A stretch of 64,000 nt of DNA, from assembly GCA_025758045.1 (NCBI GenBank), contig CP107208.1:2604001-2668000 (forward strand), in the 5' to 3' direction. The position numbers and the translations under genes were made by a program. Origin of the DNA: Oscillospiraceae bacterium (GTDB lineage: Bacteria; Bacillota; Clostridia; Oscillospirales; Ruminococcaceae). This document shows, in pieces, positions 1-7,597 of this stretch. The notes below the pieces were generated by a model that ran no database searches, was not told where the DNA came from, and was given only the letters and a program-made list of their open reading frames with translations. Each line of letters starts with the position of its first letter. The stretch's first letter is position 1.

Positions 1-168
1 ATGCTCACGACCTATTATGAGTGGTTTGCCGTCTTTGCCGTCGTGCCCATGGCGCTGTACAACGGCCAGCGCGGCAGCGGGCATAAGCTGCTGTTTTACT
101 GGTTTTATCCCGCGCACATCTACCTTTTGTACGCAGCATCCTGTCTTGTCTACACACTCACGCAGTAA
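1..168 (+). CDS. TraX-like membrane protein, C-terminal fragment
   Basis: The frame open from base 1 runs 55 residues to TAA at 166-168; the upstream part lies outside the window, so the ATG at base 1 need not be the start. The tail holds YNGQRG, then GHK, then FYWFYPAHIYLLY. That YNG-RG-K-FY-FYP-H pattern is typical of the C-terminus of TraX-family membrane proteins, first known from F-pilin acetylation and common in Clostridia with unknown role. The response regulator starts 9 bases downstream, so the two may be co-transcribed. Family assignment rests on the short tail only. Confidence 0.6.
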   Translation: MLTTYYEWFAVFAVVPMALYNGQRGSGHKLLFYWFYPAHIYLLYAASCLVYTLTQ

Positions 169-177
169 GGGGTTCTT

Positions 178-861
178 ATGGCCAACATTCTGGCGGTCGA
201 TGATGACCGCGACCTGTGTACCTTATTGAAAACAGCACTTGAGCGGGACGGCCATACGGTTGAGACCCGCTGCACGGGTGCCGATGTCACCAGCTCGCTC
301 TGCCGCTGGGCAGACTGCATTCTGCTGGACATCATGATGCCCGGCGAGGATGGCTTTGCCGTCTGCCGCCGCATCCGCGCCCAGACAGAAGCACCCATTT
401 TGTTCCTGACCGCCCGCACCGACGAGCCATCCGTCCTGACCGGGCTCGGCATCGGGGCCGATGACTACCTCGTCAAACCGTTCCGCCTTGCTGAGCTGCG
501 CGCCCGTGTCAATGCCCACCTGCGGCGGCAAAACCGTGCCCCGCAGCATCGGCTGGTGCGCGGCGGCGTCTGCTTTGATCTGGCCGCAAAATCTGCCGCC
601 GTGGGCGGCACGCAGCTGCCGTTCACCAAGTCCGAGTATGCCATCTGCGAGTTTCTTGCCCTGCACGCCGGGCAGACATTTGGCAAAGAGCAGATCTACG
701 AGGCTGTGTTCGGCTACGATGGCACGGCCGATGACACCGCCATTACCCAGCACATCAAAAACATCCGCGCCAAGCTGCGCACCGCCGGGCTGGCCAGCCC
801 GGAAACCGTGCTGAAAACCGTATGGGGAGTTGGATATTTATGGAACGCCGCCGACGCCTGA
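178..861 (+). CDS. OmpR-family response regulator
   Basis: 227 residues. The N-terminal receiver domain (about 3-115) has the acidic pocket VDDD (7-10), the phospho-acceptor Asp51 in LLDIMMPG and the conserved Lys in YLVKPF. A winged-helix DNA-binding domain follows (about 130-222, ending in LKTVWGVGYLW, the usual OmpR/PhoB signature). It would be phosphorylated by the sensor kinase whose start overlaps its 3' end. The N-terminus resembles VanR-like regulators in Firmicutes, but nothing nearby shows the stimulus or the target genes. The start follows the upstream stop by 9 bases. Confidence 0.93.
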   Translation: MANILAVDDDRDLCTLLKTALERDGHTVETRCTGADVTSSLCRWADCILLDIMMPGEDGFAVCRRIRAQTEAPILFLTARTDEPSVLTGLGIGADDYLVKPFRLAELRARVNAHLRRQNRAPQHRLVRGGVCFDLAAKSAAVGGTQLPFTKSEYAICEFLALHAGQTFGKEQIYEAVFGYDGTADDTAITQHIKNIRAKLRTAGLASPETVLKTVWGVGYLWNAADA

Positions 862-2204
862 CTTCTTTGCGCAGCGTGCTGCTGCGCTACCTCTGCCTGT
901 GCGGCGGGGGATGCGCACTGATTCTGGTCCTTTGGTGGGGCATTTTTATGCAGCTGATCGATAACGGCTTTCTGCTGTCTGCCACAGCCTCGGCACAAGC
1001 CTGTGCCGAGGCGCGTGAAACGGTCGCTTCCATGACGGCAGATACCTTTGACCCATCCGCAATCAGTTCTCTTTGCCGCTATGCCGTCGTCTGTGATGCC
1101 AACACAGATGCAGAGCGCGTAACCACCACCAATATGAGCGCCCACCAGCTGAAAACCGCGCTCAACGACCTGCACGGCGGCAGCGGCAACCTGGGGATGA
1201 TGCAGTATCAGTACATCGTCACCACGGCTGACGGCGCCACCTGCCTTTTGCAGTACGACTACGCCGTGCCCTATGCCGACCCGGCCCTGCGGGAACGCCT
1301 GCCGGATTTTCAAACCTGTTACATTATCTTTCTGGTCGTTTTGGTGTTGGCATGGCTGGCCGTAACCACCCACCGTACCGTGCGTACCTTTACGGCAGAG
1401 ACCTCCCGCATCGACGAGGCGACGCGCCAAATCGCCGCCCAGCACCCCGAAGCTGTTGACGTAGACCACGCGCGCATCCGGGAATTTTCGGCCACGCTGC
1501 AAGCCCTGCAGACTATGGGCCAGCAGCTTACCGACAGCCTGCAGCGCCAGTGGCAGCTGGAGCAGCAGCGCACCGAACAGGTTGCCGCACTGGCGCATGA
1601 TTTAAAAACGCCGCTCACCATCATCCAGGGCAACGCTGAACTACTGGCCGAAAGCGCCGACACCACCGCTCCCGAACTGGACGCCATCCTGCGGGCAGGG
1701 GACCGCGCCCAGCAGTACCTTGCCGCCCTGCGCAGTGTGGGCACGGTGCCCGCCGCCCGCCAGCGTACCGACAGCCATGCCTTTGTTGCCGCGCTGGCGG
1801 ATACGGCCAACGCCCTCTGCCGCCCGGCGAAGCTCCACTTTGTTTTGCAGGAGCAATGGCAGGGCCAGTTTCTCTGCGCCGCCCCGGAACTCAGCCGTGC
1901 ACTTGAAAACATGCTGGACAACGCCGTGCGCTATACTCCCGCCGGTGGCACCGTCACGCTGGATGTCAGCAAGACAGAGGACACGCTGGTTTTCACTGTC
2001 ACCGATACCGGCCCCGGCTTCACGCCCGAAGCCCTGCACAAGGCCGGGCAGTTCCTCTACACCGACGCCGCCCGCCCTGGCAACGGCCACCAGGGGCTGG
2101 GGCTGTATCTCGCCCGCAGCGTCGCCCAGGCCCATGTTGGCAAGCTGGTGCTTGCCAACACCGGCACCGGGGCGCAGGTGCAGCTTTGCCTGCCCATGCA
2201 ATAA
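840..2204 (+). CDS. Sensor histidine kinase
   Basis: 454 residues from the ATG at 840, preceded by GGGGAGTTGG at good spacing; an in-frame ATG at 822 is also possible. The gene overlaps the regulator by 22 bases, showing translational coupling. Two membrane segments (about residues 14-38 and 157-178) flank an extracytoplasmic sensor region of about 120 residues. The H-box ALAHDLKTPLT carries the phospho-acceptor His (about 253); the N-box reads MLDNAVRYT, followed by DTGPGF and GLGLYLARS ATP-binding motifs. A classic transmembrane kinase, VanS-like in layout; its ligand is unknown. Confidence 0.93.
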   Translation: MERRRRLTSLRSVLLRYLCLCGGGCALILVLWWGIFMQLIDNGFLLSATASAQACAEARETVASMTADTFDPSAISSLCRYAVVCDANTDAERVTTTNMSAHQLKTALNDLHGGSGNLGMMQYQYIVTTADGATCLLQYDYAVPYADPALRERLPDFQTCYIIFLVVLVLAWLAVTTHRTVRTFTAETSRIDEATRQIAAQHPEAVDVDHARIREFSATLQALQTMGQQLTDSLQRQWQLEQQRTEQVAALAHDLKTPLTIIQGNAELLAESADTTAPELDAILRAGDRAQQYLAALRSVGTVPAARQRTDSHAFVAALADTANALCRPAKLHFVLQEQWQGQFLCAAPELSRALENMLDNAVRYTPAGGTVTLDVSKTEDTLVFTVTDTGPGFTPEALHKAGQFLYTDAARPGNGHQGLGLYLARSVAQAHVGKLVLANTGTGAQVQLCLPMQ

Positions 2205-2208
2205 AAGA

Positions 2209-2236
2209 TAAAGGCCCGCCGAAGCGAGCCTTTGCC
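2209..2236. terminator. Bidirectional terminator between kinase gene and sfsA
   Basis: AAAGGC-C-CGC, loop CGAA, GCG-A-GCCTTT: a ten-pair stem with one mismatch between two convergent genes. A-rich and T-rich flanks let it act in either direction. Confidence 0.6.
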
Positions 2237-2245
2237 TGTAAAATT

Positions 2246-2917
2246 TCAGTTTTTCCATTCCCGTGCCTGCGTGATGGCCAATCCGTCCGGTTCCACGCGG
2301 CACAGCAGAAACAGCACCTTGACCCCAGCCGTCCGGGCTTGTGCCAGTGCTTCGGCAAATTGCGGGTGGGTCGCGGTGTTGGGACGTACTTCGGCCACGC
2401 CTTCCATCTGGATGACAAATGCTACCGCACAGTGGTAACCCTGCTGCGCCGCCTTTGCCAACTCGTGCAGGTGCTTGACGCCGCGTAGGGTAGGGGCATC
2501 CGGGAAATAGCCGATGCCGTCCACTTCCAGCGTACAGCCTTTCACTTCCAGCAGGTACTTTTCTTCGCCTTTTTCCATGTAGAAGTCAATGCGGGAGCCG
2601 CCGTAGGTATACTCCGGCCGCACCAGGTCATACCCTTCCGTTTGCAGCCACTCCTGCACCACCTTGTTGGGGGCCTGGCTGTCGATGTTGACCCACCCCA
2701 GGCTTGGCTTGTACACTGCCACCAGATCATATTTGGTTTTGCGGTTCGGGTTATCGCAAACTTCCAGCCGCACATCCGCACCGGGCAGCAGCAATTCTTT
2801 GCAGCGCCCGGTGTTTTTTACGTGGACGGTCTGCATCGCACCGTCTACTTGCACCTGCGCAATGAAGCGGTTGGGCCTGCTCACAAACTGACCGCTGATG
2901 ATCGTGTTATATTTCAA
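2246..2917 (-). CDS. sfsA: SfsA family DNA/RNA nuclease
   Basis: 223 residues. SfsA proteins were named for sugar-fermentation stimulation in E. coli and carry an OB-like N-terminal domain plus a PD-(D/E)XK-like nuclease core. Visible here are the N-terminal RPNRFIAQV, HVKNTGRC (close to the family HxxNTGR signature), GSRIDFYM and LLEVKGCTLE, the last two fitting the nuclease core. I prefer the TTG start at 2917 because GAGG lies 7 bases upstream at 2925-2928; an in-frame ATG at 2959 lacks a good ribosome site. It is convergent with the kinase gene. Confidence 0.92.
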   Translation of the reverse strand: MKYNTIISGQFVSRPNRFIAQVQVDGAMQTVHVKNTGRCKELLLPGADVRLEVCDNPNRKTKYDLVAVYKPSLGWVNIDSQAPNKVVQEWLQTEGYDLVRPEYTYGGSRIDFYMEKGEEKYLLEVKGCTLEVDGIGYFPDAPTLRGVKHLHELAKAAQQGYHCAVAFVIQMEGVAEVRPNTATHPQFAEALAQARTAGVKVLFLLCRVEPDGLAITQAREWKN

Positions 2918-3019
2918 AGTAAAACCTCGTTTATGATAAGCATTATGTCTCACATCCAATATTTATTATAGAGGATACGCCCAAATCCTGCAAGGCGGCA
3001 GGGGACTTTCGCAGACACA

Positions 3020-3048
3020 TTGTAATTGCCCCTGCCGTGTGGTAGAAT
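3020..3048 (+). promoter_or_regulatory. Sigma-A promoter of the Thr/Pro-rich membrane protein gene
   Basis: TTGTAA at 3020-3025, 17-base spacer, TAGAAT at 3043-3048, about 40 bases before the start codon at 3088. Confidence 0.6.
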
Positions 3049-3087
3049 CAGGTAAAATAAAAGATCATTGCAAACGAGGTGTATTCG

Positions 3088-3699
3088 ATGAATGAGCCAA
3101 ACCGTCCCCTTTGGCAGATTATTCTTGCTGCCGCAGTTCTTTTCGGCTTCTTCGTGCTGTTAACGGTCATACGTACCTCTAAAACCGATACCACCCCAGA
3201 ACCAACCCCCACCCCGGCAGAATCTCCCATCGCTGAGGAACCCGCCCATACCCCCGCACCAACGCCCACCGAGTCGACCGCCGAAACCACCACACCGGAA
3301 GAACCTGCCGAAACCACCGCACCAGAAGAGAACGGCGAGCTATTCTCCAAAGACTACATCGGCTCGGGATATAAGACCATTTATAACACCTATCTCAAAG
3401 CTACTTCCAACACCCTCGAGTACGGACTGACCGCAAAGGGGGACGGCTATTACATCGTAAACGACACCGAGGACGCCGTGGAAATTTTGCAGTATGACCG
3501 CGAGTCCGCCAACGGCAGCTGCGGTCTGTATGTATACGAGCGCTGCGAAAAGGACGCCTACGGCGGCTGGTCTCGGCAGGAGGCCCAGATTTTGAACATC
3601 TACGCCTATCGCTACTGGGAAGACATCGCCGTCGCCAGCGGAAAAACAGGCTGGAGTGATGCCCCCAGCCGCGAGTACAGCGAATTGACGGGGGAGTGA
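3088..3699 (+). CDS. Membrane-anchored protein with Thr/Pro/Glu-rich linker
   Basis: 203 residues; not a family I recognise. A short cytoplasmic start and one membrane helix (about residues 8-29, IILAAAVLFGFFVLLTVI) are followed by a Thr/Pro/Glu-rich spacer (about 35-85, repeats such as PTPTP and TTPEEPAETT). A compact C-terminal domain of about 115 residues is rich in Tyr and Gly and has only two Cys. The topology implies a cell-surface domain held off the membrane by a flexible stalk. ATG 3088 is chosen because GAGG at 3076-3079 is 8 bases upstream. It appears monocistronic. Confidence 0.7.
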   Translation: MNEPNRPLWQIILAAAVLFGFFVLLTVIRTSKTDTTPEPTPTPAESPIAEEPAHTPAPTPTESTAETTTPEEPAETTAPEENGELFSKDYIGSGYKTIYNTYLKATSNTLEYGLTAKGDGYYIVNDTEDAVEILQYDRESANGSCGLYVYERCEKDAYGGWSRQEAQILNIYAYRYWEDIAVASGKTGWSDAPSREYSELTGE

Positions 3700-3811
3700 C
3701 CTCTGCGGGCCGCACCATACCATTTCCACCCACGGATCTGCACGGCACAGCCCCAAATGTGAACATTTTGAAAAATGACAAAAAAATTACAAAAAAATGC
3801 TTGTAGCCCTA

Positions 3812-3840
3812 TTGACATCTGGTGACAAAAAGGTTACAAT
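3812..3840 (+). promoter_or_regulatory. Near-perfect sigma-A promoter with no coding sequence behind it
   Basis: TTGACA at 3812-3817, a 17-base spacer and TACAAT at 3835-3840. No open reading frame follows before the strong terminator at 3916, so it should drive a short non-coding transcript starting near 3847. Confidence 0.8.
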
Positions 3841-3846
3841 TTAGTT

Positions 3847-3951
3847 GCAAGTTAGATAACACCCCAAGTTAAATAACTTTACCACATTTTTCATGTGTTC
3901 TTCTCCTCCTTTCTTAAACCCCGCCCCTCCCTCAAGGGCGGGGTTTCCTTT
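3847..3951 (+). ncRNA. Candidate small regulatory RNA of about 105 nt
   Basis: Bounded by a consensus promoter and an intrinsic terminator. Inside are two copies of a 13-base repeat CAAGTTARATAAC (3848-3860 and 3865-3877), a small hairpin CACAT/ATGTG (3883-3897), then an unpaired pyrimidine tract TTCTTCTCCTCCTTTCTT (about 3898-3915), and the terminator hairpin. The tract contains CTCCTCCTTTCT, close to the anti-Shine-Dalgarno end of 16S rRNA, so it could pair with ribosome-binding sites as C/U-rich small RNAs of Gram-positives do. That role is inference; I match it to no named family. Confidence 0.6.
3916..3951 (+). terminator. Strong intrinsic terminator
   Basis: AAACCCCGCCC (3916-3926), loop CTCCCTCAA, GGGCGGGGTTT (3936-3946): 11 perfect pairs followed by CCTTTTGTTG. 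Confidence 0.9.
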
Positions 3952-3980
3952 TGTTGTGTAGTCTTTTTTTCAAAAAACAC

Positions 3981-4009
3981 TTGCGTCGGCGAGACAACTA
4001 TGCTATACT
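3981..4009 (+). promoter_or_regulatory. secG promoter
   Basis: TTGCGT at 3981-3986, 17-base spacer, TATACT at 4004-4009, 35 bases before the secG start. Confidence 0.65.
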
Positions 4010-4043
4010 TAAACTTGCATGAGATTTCAAAGGAGTGCTAACT

Positions 4044-4289
4044 ATGAACTGGTATGAGATTGCTCTCGGCGTTGTTCTGATCGCCGTTTCGCTTCTGATC
4101 ATCGTTTTTACCCTTGCACAGGAGCAGAAGGGCCAGGGCCTGTCTGCCGCCATCATGGGTGATAACACCGCTATGGCTGCCGGCCGTGAGCGTAGCGTCG
4201 ATGCAAAGCTGGCTAAGCTGACCAAGATCTGCGGCATCATTTTCTTTGTCGTCACGCTGGTCGCTTGCGTTCTCAGCGCACGTCTGTAA
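4044..4289 (+). CDS. secG: Preprotein translocase subunit SecG
   Basis: 81 residues, the usual SecG size. Two membrane helices (about residues 4-24 and 57-78) flank the conserved cytoplasmic loop with GQGLSAAIMGD, the SecG hallmark. SecG is the small accessory subunit of the SecYEG channel and aids protein export. ATG 4044 has AGGAG 8 bases upstream; a GTG nine bases earlier lies inside that ribosome site. The order secG then rnr is the usual Firmicute one, but here a terminator separates them and smpB, often third in the row, lies 22 kb away. Confidence 0.93.
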   Translation: MNWYEIALGVVLIAVSLLIIVFTLAQEQKGQGLSAAIMGDNTAMAAGRERSVDAKLAKLTKICGIIFFVVTLVACVLSARL

Positions 4290-4308
4290 GGTAGTTTACA
4301 ATGCAATA

Positions 4309-4359
4309 AAAACCGGTCCGCTCCTGCGCACATTGGTGGTGTAAGGCGGGCCGTTTTTT
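4309..4359 (+). terminator. Terminator after secG
   Basis: AAACCGGTCCGC pairs with GCGGGCCGTTT (one bulge, one wobble) and is followed by a T run. Confidence 0.65.
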
Positions 4360-4440
4360 ATGGGAAAGTTTCGGGGCATTTGTGCCCAAACAGGAAGGGC
4401 CCTGCCGGACGACAGGGCGACGTAAATCAAAGGAGTAACT

Positions 4441-6624
4441 ATGACACCCTTACAAAAAAATATCCTTGCCGCCGTCAAGCGCCGCCCCATGACGCTGCGC
4501 GAGCTGCAGAACAACCTGCAGGTGGATAATTCCCGTCTGCGCACCTCTGTCTCCGCCATGGTCGCCACCGGTGAACTGGCCATGAAAAACGGCACCTACG
4601 TGCCCGGTTTTGCCACCTACGAGAACCCCACCGCTCCCGGCGGCAGCATTCCTTGCACGCTGGTCAAGCTGGCCGCCCGCTTCGGCTTTGCCAGCCGTGA
4701 TGACGGCGAGGGCGACATTTTCATCCCCGGCCGCGCCCTGCACGGTGCCATGCCCAACGATAAGATTCTCGTCAAGCTGTTCGACCATCCCCGCGTGGAA
4801 GGTTCCTCTGAGGGCGAAGTGCTGGAAGTCACCGTGCCTAACAACCGCTTTGCCGGCACAGTCTGCCTGTCCGAGGATGGCCGTCTGGCCGTCGAGCCCG
4901 ACGGCTGCCGCGATGTCAAGTTCCTGCTGGCCAAGCAGGGCAGCGAAGGCGTGCACCTGGGTGATAAGGTCGGCTTCCTGATTACCCACCGCGGCGAGCG
5001 TCATAACGCCCACCGCGCTGCTGTCGTCGAGAAGTTCGGTTCCTCCGACTACGCCTCCGAGTGCGCCAAGGCCATCCTGTACGGCCGCAACGTCCGCCTG
5101 GAATTCCCGCCGGAGGTCCTGGAGGAAGCCCGTACCTACGACAACGCCACCATCGACCAGGCCGAAGCCGCCCACCGCATGGACCTGCGCGCCATCCCCA
5201 TCTTCACCATCGACTCTGCCGAGACGAAGGACATCGACGATGCCATTAGCCTGCAAAAGCTGGAAAGCGGCGGCTACGAGCTGGGCGTCCACATTGCAGA
5301 CGTCAGCCATTACGTCCGCCCCGGCTCTGCGCTGGACAACGAGGCCTACGAGCGTGCCACCAGCATTTACTACGCCGACAAGGTCATCCCCATGCTGCCC
5401 ACCCAGCTGTCCAACGGCATCTGCTCGCTGAATCCGCAGGAGGACCGCTTTGCCTTCTCCTGCCTGATGCGCCTGGACGAGCAGGGCAACATCCTGGGCT
5501 ACAACTTCGTCAAGTCCGTCATCCGCAGCCGCGTCAAGGGCGTGTACAAAGAGATCAACGCCCTGCTGGAATCCATGGCCGCTGAAACTACCGAACCTGT
5601 TGAAGCCGACGAGGCCGCCGGACCGATCGATCCGGAGAAGCTGAACGCTCTGAAAGAGAAGTACGCCGAGGTACTGGAGCAGCTGCCCATCATGGACGAG
5701 CTGTACCGCAAGCGCCTGGTGCTGCGCAAGCAGCGCGGCGGCATGGAGATTGAGTCCGACGAAGCCAAGCTCATCATCGATGAAAACGGCCGCTGCGTGG
5801 ACATCGTCAAGCGCGGTCGCGGAACTTCCGAGTGCATGATCGAGGAGTTCATGCTGCTGGCTAACCAGTGCGCCGCCAACGCAGGCCGCACCAACAAGGT
5901 GCCCTTTGTCTACCGTGTGCACGAAGCCCCCGATGCCGAGAAGATGGAAAAGCTGTCTGCCACGCTGCTGGCCTGCGGCCTGAACGCCAAGTTCAAGAAT
6001 CCCATCCCCACGCAGCTGGAACTGGCTGCCCTGCTGGACGAGACCCGCGGTCAGCCCATCCAAACCCCCGTACACACCGGCATCCTGCGCAGCATGCAGA
6101 AGGCCCGTTACGCCCCGCAGCCCTTGGGCCACTACGGCCTGGTGCTGGCGGACTACGCCCACTTTACCAGCCCCATCCGCCGTTATCCTGATCTGGCCAT
6201 CCATCGCATCCTCAGCGAGATGCTGCTGGGCGCCAACAACGCCCAGATGACCAAGGACTTCACCGACTTTGCCGCCCGCGCCAGCGAGCAATCCAGCAAG
6301 CAGGAAGTCACCGCCGTCCGCATCGAGCGCGACGTCGAGGACCTGTACAAGGCCGAATATATGCACAACCACCTGGGCGAGGTCTATATGGGTACCGTGG
6401 CCGGCATCACGCCGCGCGGCGTCTTTGTGGAGCTGGAGAACACCGTTGAGGGCTTTGTCCCCGCCGCCGAGCTTTGCAAGGGTGAGCCGCAGGTCGTGGA
6501 CGGCGTCAGCATGGTCGACCCGCTGACCGGCCGCACCTGGATGCTGGGCACCTCGATGAAGGTCCGCGTGGCCGCCGCAGATGTTGCCCTGGGCCGTATC
6601 GACTTTGAGTATATGGTCGAGTGA
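4441..6624 (+). CDS. rnr: Ribonuclease R
   Basis: 727 residues, typical for RNase R. It degrades structured RNA processively from the 3' end and works with tmRNA in clearing damaged messages; smpB and ssrA are in this window. Order of domains: N-terminal winged helix (about 1-60), cold-shock OB domains (about 65-215), the RNB catalytic domain starting near 230 with TIDSAETKDIDDA providing the metal-binding Asp cluster, SPIRRYPDLAIHR late in the domain, and an S1 domain (about 635-720, YMGTVAGITPRGVFVEL). AAAGGAG lies 7 bases before ATG. A short GCCCTG/CAGGGC hairpin sits just upstream of the ribosome site. Confidence 0.96.
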   Translation: MTPLQKNILAAVKRRPMTLRELQNNLQVDNSRLRTSVSAMVATGELAMKNGTYVPGFATYENPTAPGGSIPCTLVKLAARFGFASRDDGEGDIFIPGRALHGAMPNDKILVKLFDHPRVEGSSEGEVLEVTVPNNRFAGTVCLSEDGRLAVEPDGCRDVKFLLAKQGSEGVHLGDKVGFLITHRGERHNAHRAAVVEKFGSSDYASECAKAILYGRNVRLEFPPEVLEEARTYDNATIDQAEAAHRMDLRAIPIFTIDSAETKDIDDAISLQKLESGGYELGVHIADVSHYVRPGSALDNEAYERATSIYYADKVIPMLPTQLSNGICSLNPQEDRFAFSCLMRLDEQGNILGYNFVKSVIRSRVKGVYKEINALLESMAAETTEPVEADEAAGPIDPEKLNALKEKYAEVLEQLPIMDELYRKRLVLRKQRGGMEIESDEAKLIIDENGRCVDIVKRGRGTSECMIEEFMLLANQCAANAGRTNKVPFVYRVHEAPDAEKMEKLSATLLACGLNAKFKNPIPTQLELAALLDETRGQPIQTPVHTGILRSMQKARYAPQPLGHYGLVLADYAHFTSPIRRYPDLAIHRILSEMLLGANNAQMTKDFTDFAARASEQSSKQEVTAVRIERDVEDLYKAEYMHNHLGEVYMGTVAGITPRGVFVELENTVEGFVPAAELCKGEPQVVDGVSMVDPLTGRTWMLGTSMKVRVAAADVALGRIDFEYMVE

Positions 6625-6654
6625 TTTTCCTTATTATAAAAGCTCAATAATCTC

Positions 6655-6700
6655 AAAGAGCCTGAACAGCTTGTGTAAAGCAATCGTTCAGGCTCTTTTT
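6655..6700. terminator. Bidirectional terminator after rnr
   Basis: AGAGCCTGAAC and GTTCAGGCTCT form 11 perfect pairs around an 18-base loop, with A-rich and T-rich flanks; it lies between convergent genes. Confidence 0.85.
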
Positions 6701-6730
6701 TATTGCACTTTTTCTATTTTGTTCCGTTTC

Positions 6731-7270
6731 TCAGCGCAGCATGGCCGTGATGCTGCGGTTTACTGCCTGCGTTTTGTCGGCATCTTCAAACTGCAGCCGG
6801 TGTCCGGCATCCGGCACGATCAGGCAGGGGATAGCCCGTGCCTTGCAGAACTGCTCAAGCTGGTCCGCCGCCAAGTGGGCATCCTTGGTGCCCACCACCG
6901 CGCCGAACACATCAGCACCCTGCGGCAGTTCCTGCAAAGTTTCCTCCAGCGGCGTCAGCAGAAAGAACCGCGGCCGCAGCCCCAGCGCCTTCGCCGTACG
7001 CACCGCGCAGAGCGTCCCCAGGCTTTTTGCAAGGAAAGCCACATCGGTATAGTCTGCAAAACGAACGCCGGAAAGCCGTCCCAGAATCGACGGCAGAGCC
7101 AGCTCCGCTGCGCGGCCCATATCGGCCGTGCCGTCAAAAGGCACACCGGCGAAATCCAGGCACAGTGTCCCGTACCCGCGCGTCGTATAAAACGCCAAAC
7201 AATCCTGCATCAACTGCTGGCGGCAGGTATACCGTATTCCCGGAAACGCGATAACAATTCCTCTTTTCAT
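6731..7270 (-). CDS. Small alpha/beta-hydrolase-like protein
   Basis: 179 residues. The N-terminal strand IVIAFPG, the nucleophile elbow AKSLGT (Ser with AxSxG instead of GxSxG) at mid-protein and a late PDAGHRL with a candidate catalytic His give an alpha/beta-hydrolase layout. There is no signal peptide. The substrate is not evident. Two adjacent ATG codons (7273, 7270) follow GGGAGGG; the second has the better spacing. It lies directly downstream of tRNA-Ser on the same strand, separated by a terminator. Confidence 0.65.
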   Translation of the reverse strand: MKRGIVIAFPGIRYTCRQQLMQDCLAFYTTRGYGTLCLDFAGVPFDGTADMGRAAELALPSILGRLSGVRFADYTDVAFLAKSLGTLCAVRTAKALGLRPRFFLLTPLEETLQELPQGADVFGAVVGTKDAHLAADQLEQFCKARAIPCLIVPDAGHRLQFEDADKTQAVNRSITAMLR

Positions 7271-7298
7271 CATAAAACCCTCCCACGACAAATAAAAA

Positions 7299-7326
7299 AC
7301 GCTGACAGCATAACACTATCAGCGTT
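7299..7326 (-). terminator. Terminator of tRNA-Ser
   Basis: On the minus strand AACGCTGA pairs with TCAGCGTT and is followed by TTTTAT, just after the tRNA 3' end. Confidence 0.7.
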
Positions 7327-7331
7327 CTTTA

Positions 7332-7423
7332 TGGCGGAAAGAAAGGGATTCGAACCCTTGAGGGCTTTAGGGGCCCTACACGATTTCCAGTCGTGCGCCT
7401 TAGACCAGCTCAGCCATCTTTCC
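7332..7423 (-). tRNA. tRNA-Ser (GGA)
   Basis: 92 nt including encoded CCA. Acceptor GGAAAGA/TCTTTCC, anticodon stem ACGACT-GGA-AATCGT, a long variable arm (GGGCCCC region) as expected for class II tRNA-Ser, and T-arm GGGTTCGAATCCC. Anticodon GGA reads UCC/UCU. Confidence 0.96.
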
Positions 7424-7458
7424 ATATTCAGTTGCGCGTCTCTCAAGAGCGCTTTAAT

Positions 7459-7487
7459 ATAATATCAGTTCAAGGGATAAATGTCAA
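7459..7487 (-). promoter_or_regulatory. tRNA-Ser promoter
   Basis: On the minus strand TTGACA (7482-7487), 17-base spacer, TATTAT (7459-7464). Confidence 0.85.
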
Positions 7488-7597
7488 GGCTTTTTTACAA
7501 TTTTTTTCAAAAAAGTACAAATTTAAAAAATCGCAAGTTTTGCACTTGCAAAACACATTCGTTCGTGATAAAACATATTGAGAATAAGATAAAGGGG

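Noticed and set aside
3848..3877. Two 13-base repeats as a CRISPR start
   Set aside because: Only two imperfect copies with a 4-base gap, no spacers and no cas genes.
4450..6372. 640-codon open frame on the minus strand
   Set aside because: It is the exact antisense of rnr in a GC-rich gene, has no family motif and no ribosome site.
7481..7597. N-terminal extension of the antiporter
   Set aside because: It overlaps the tRNA-Ser promoter region, is AT-rich and basic, and lacks the conserved antiporter N-terminus.
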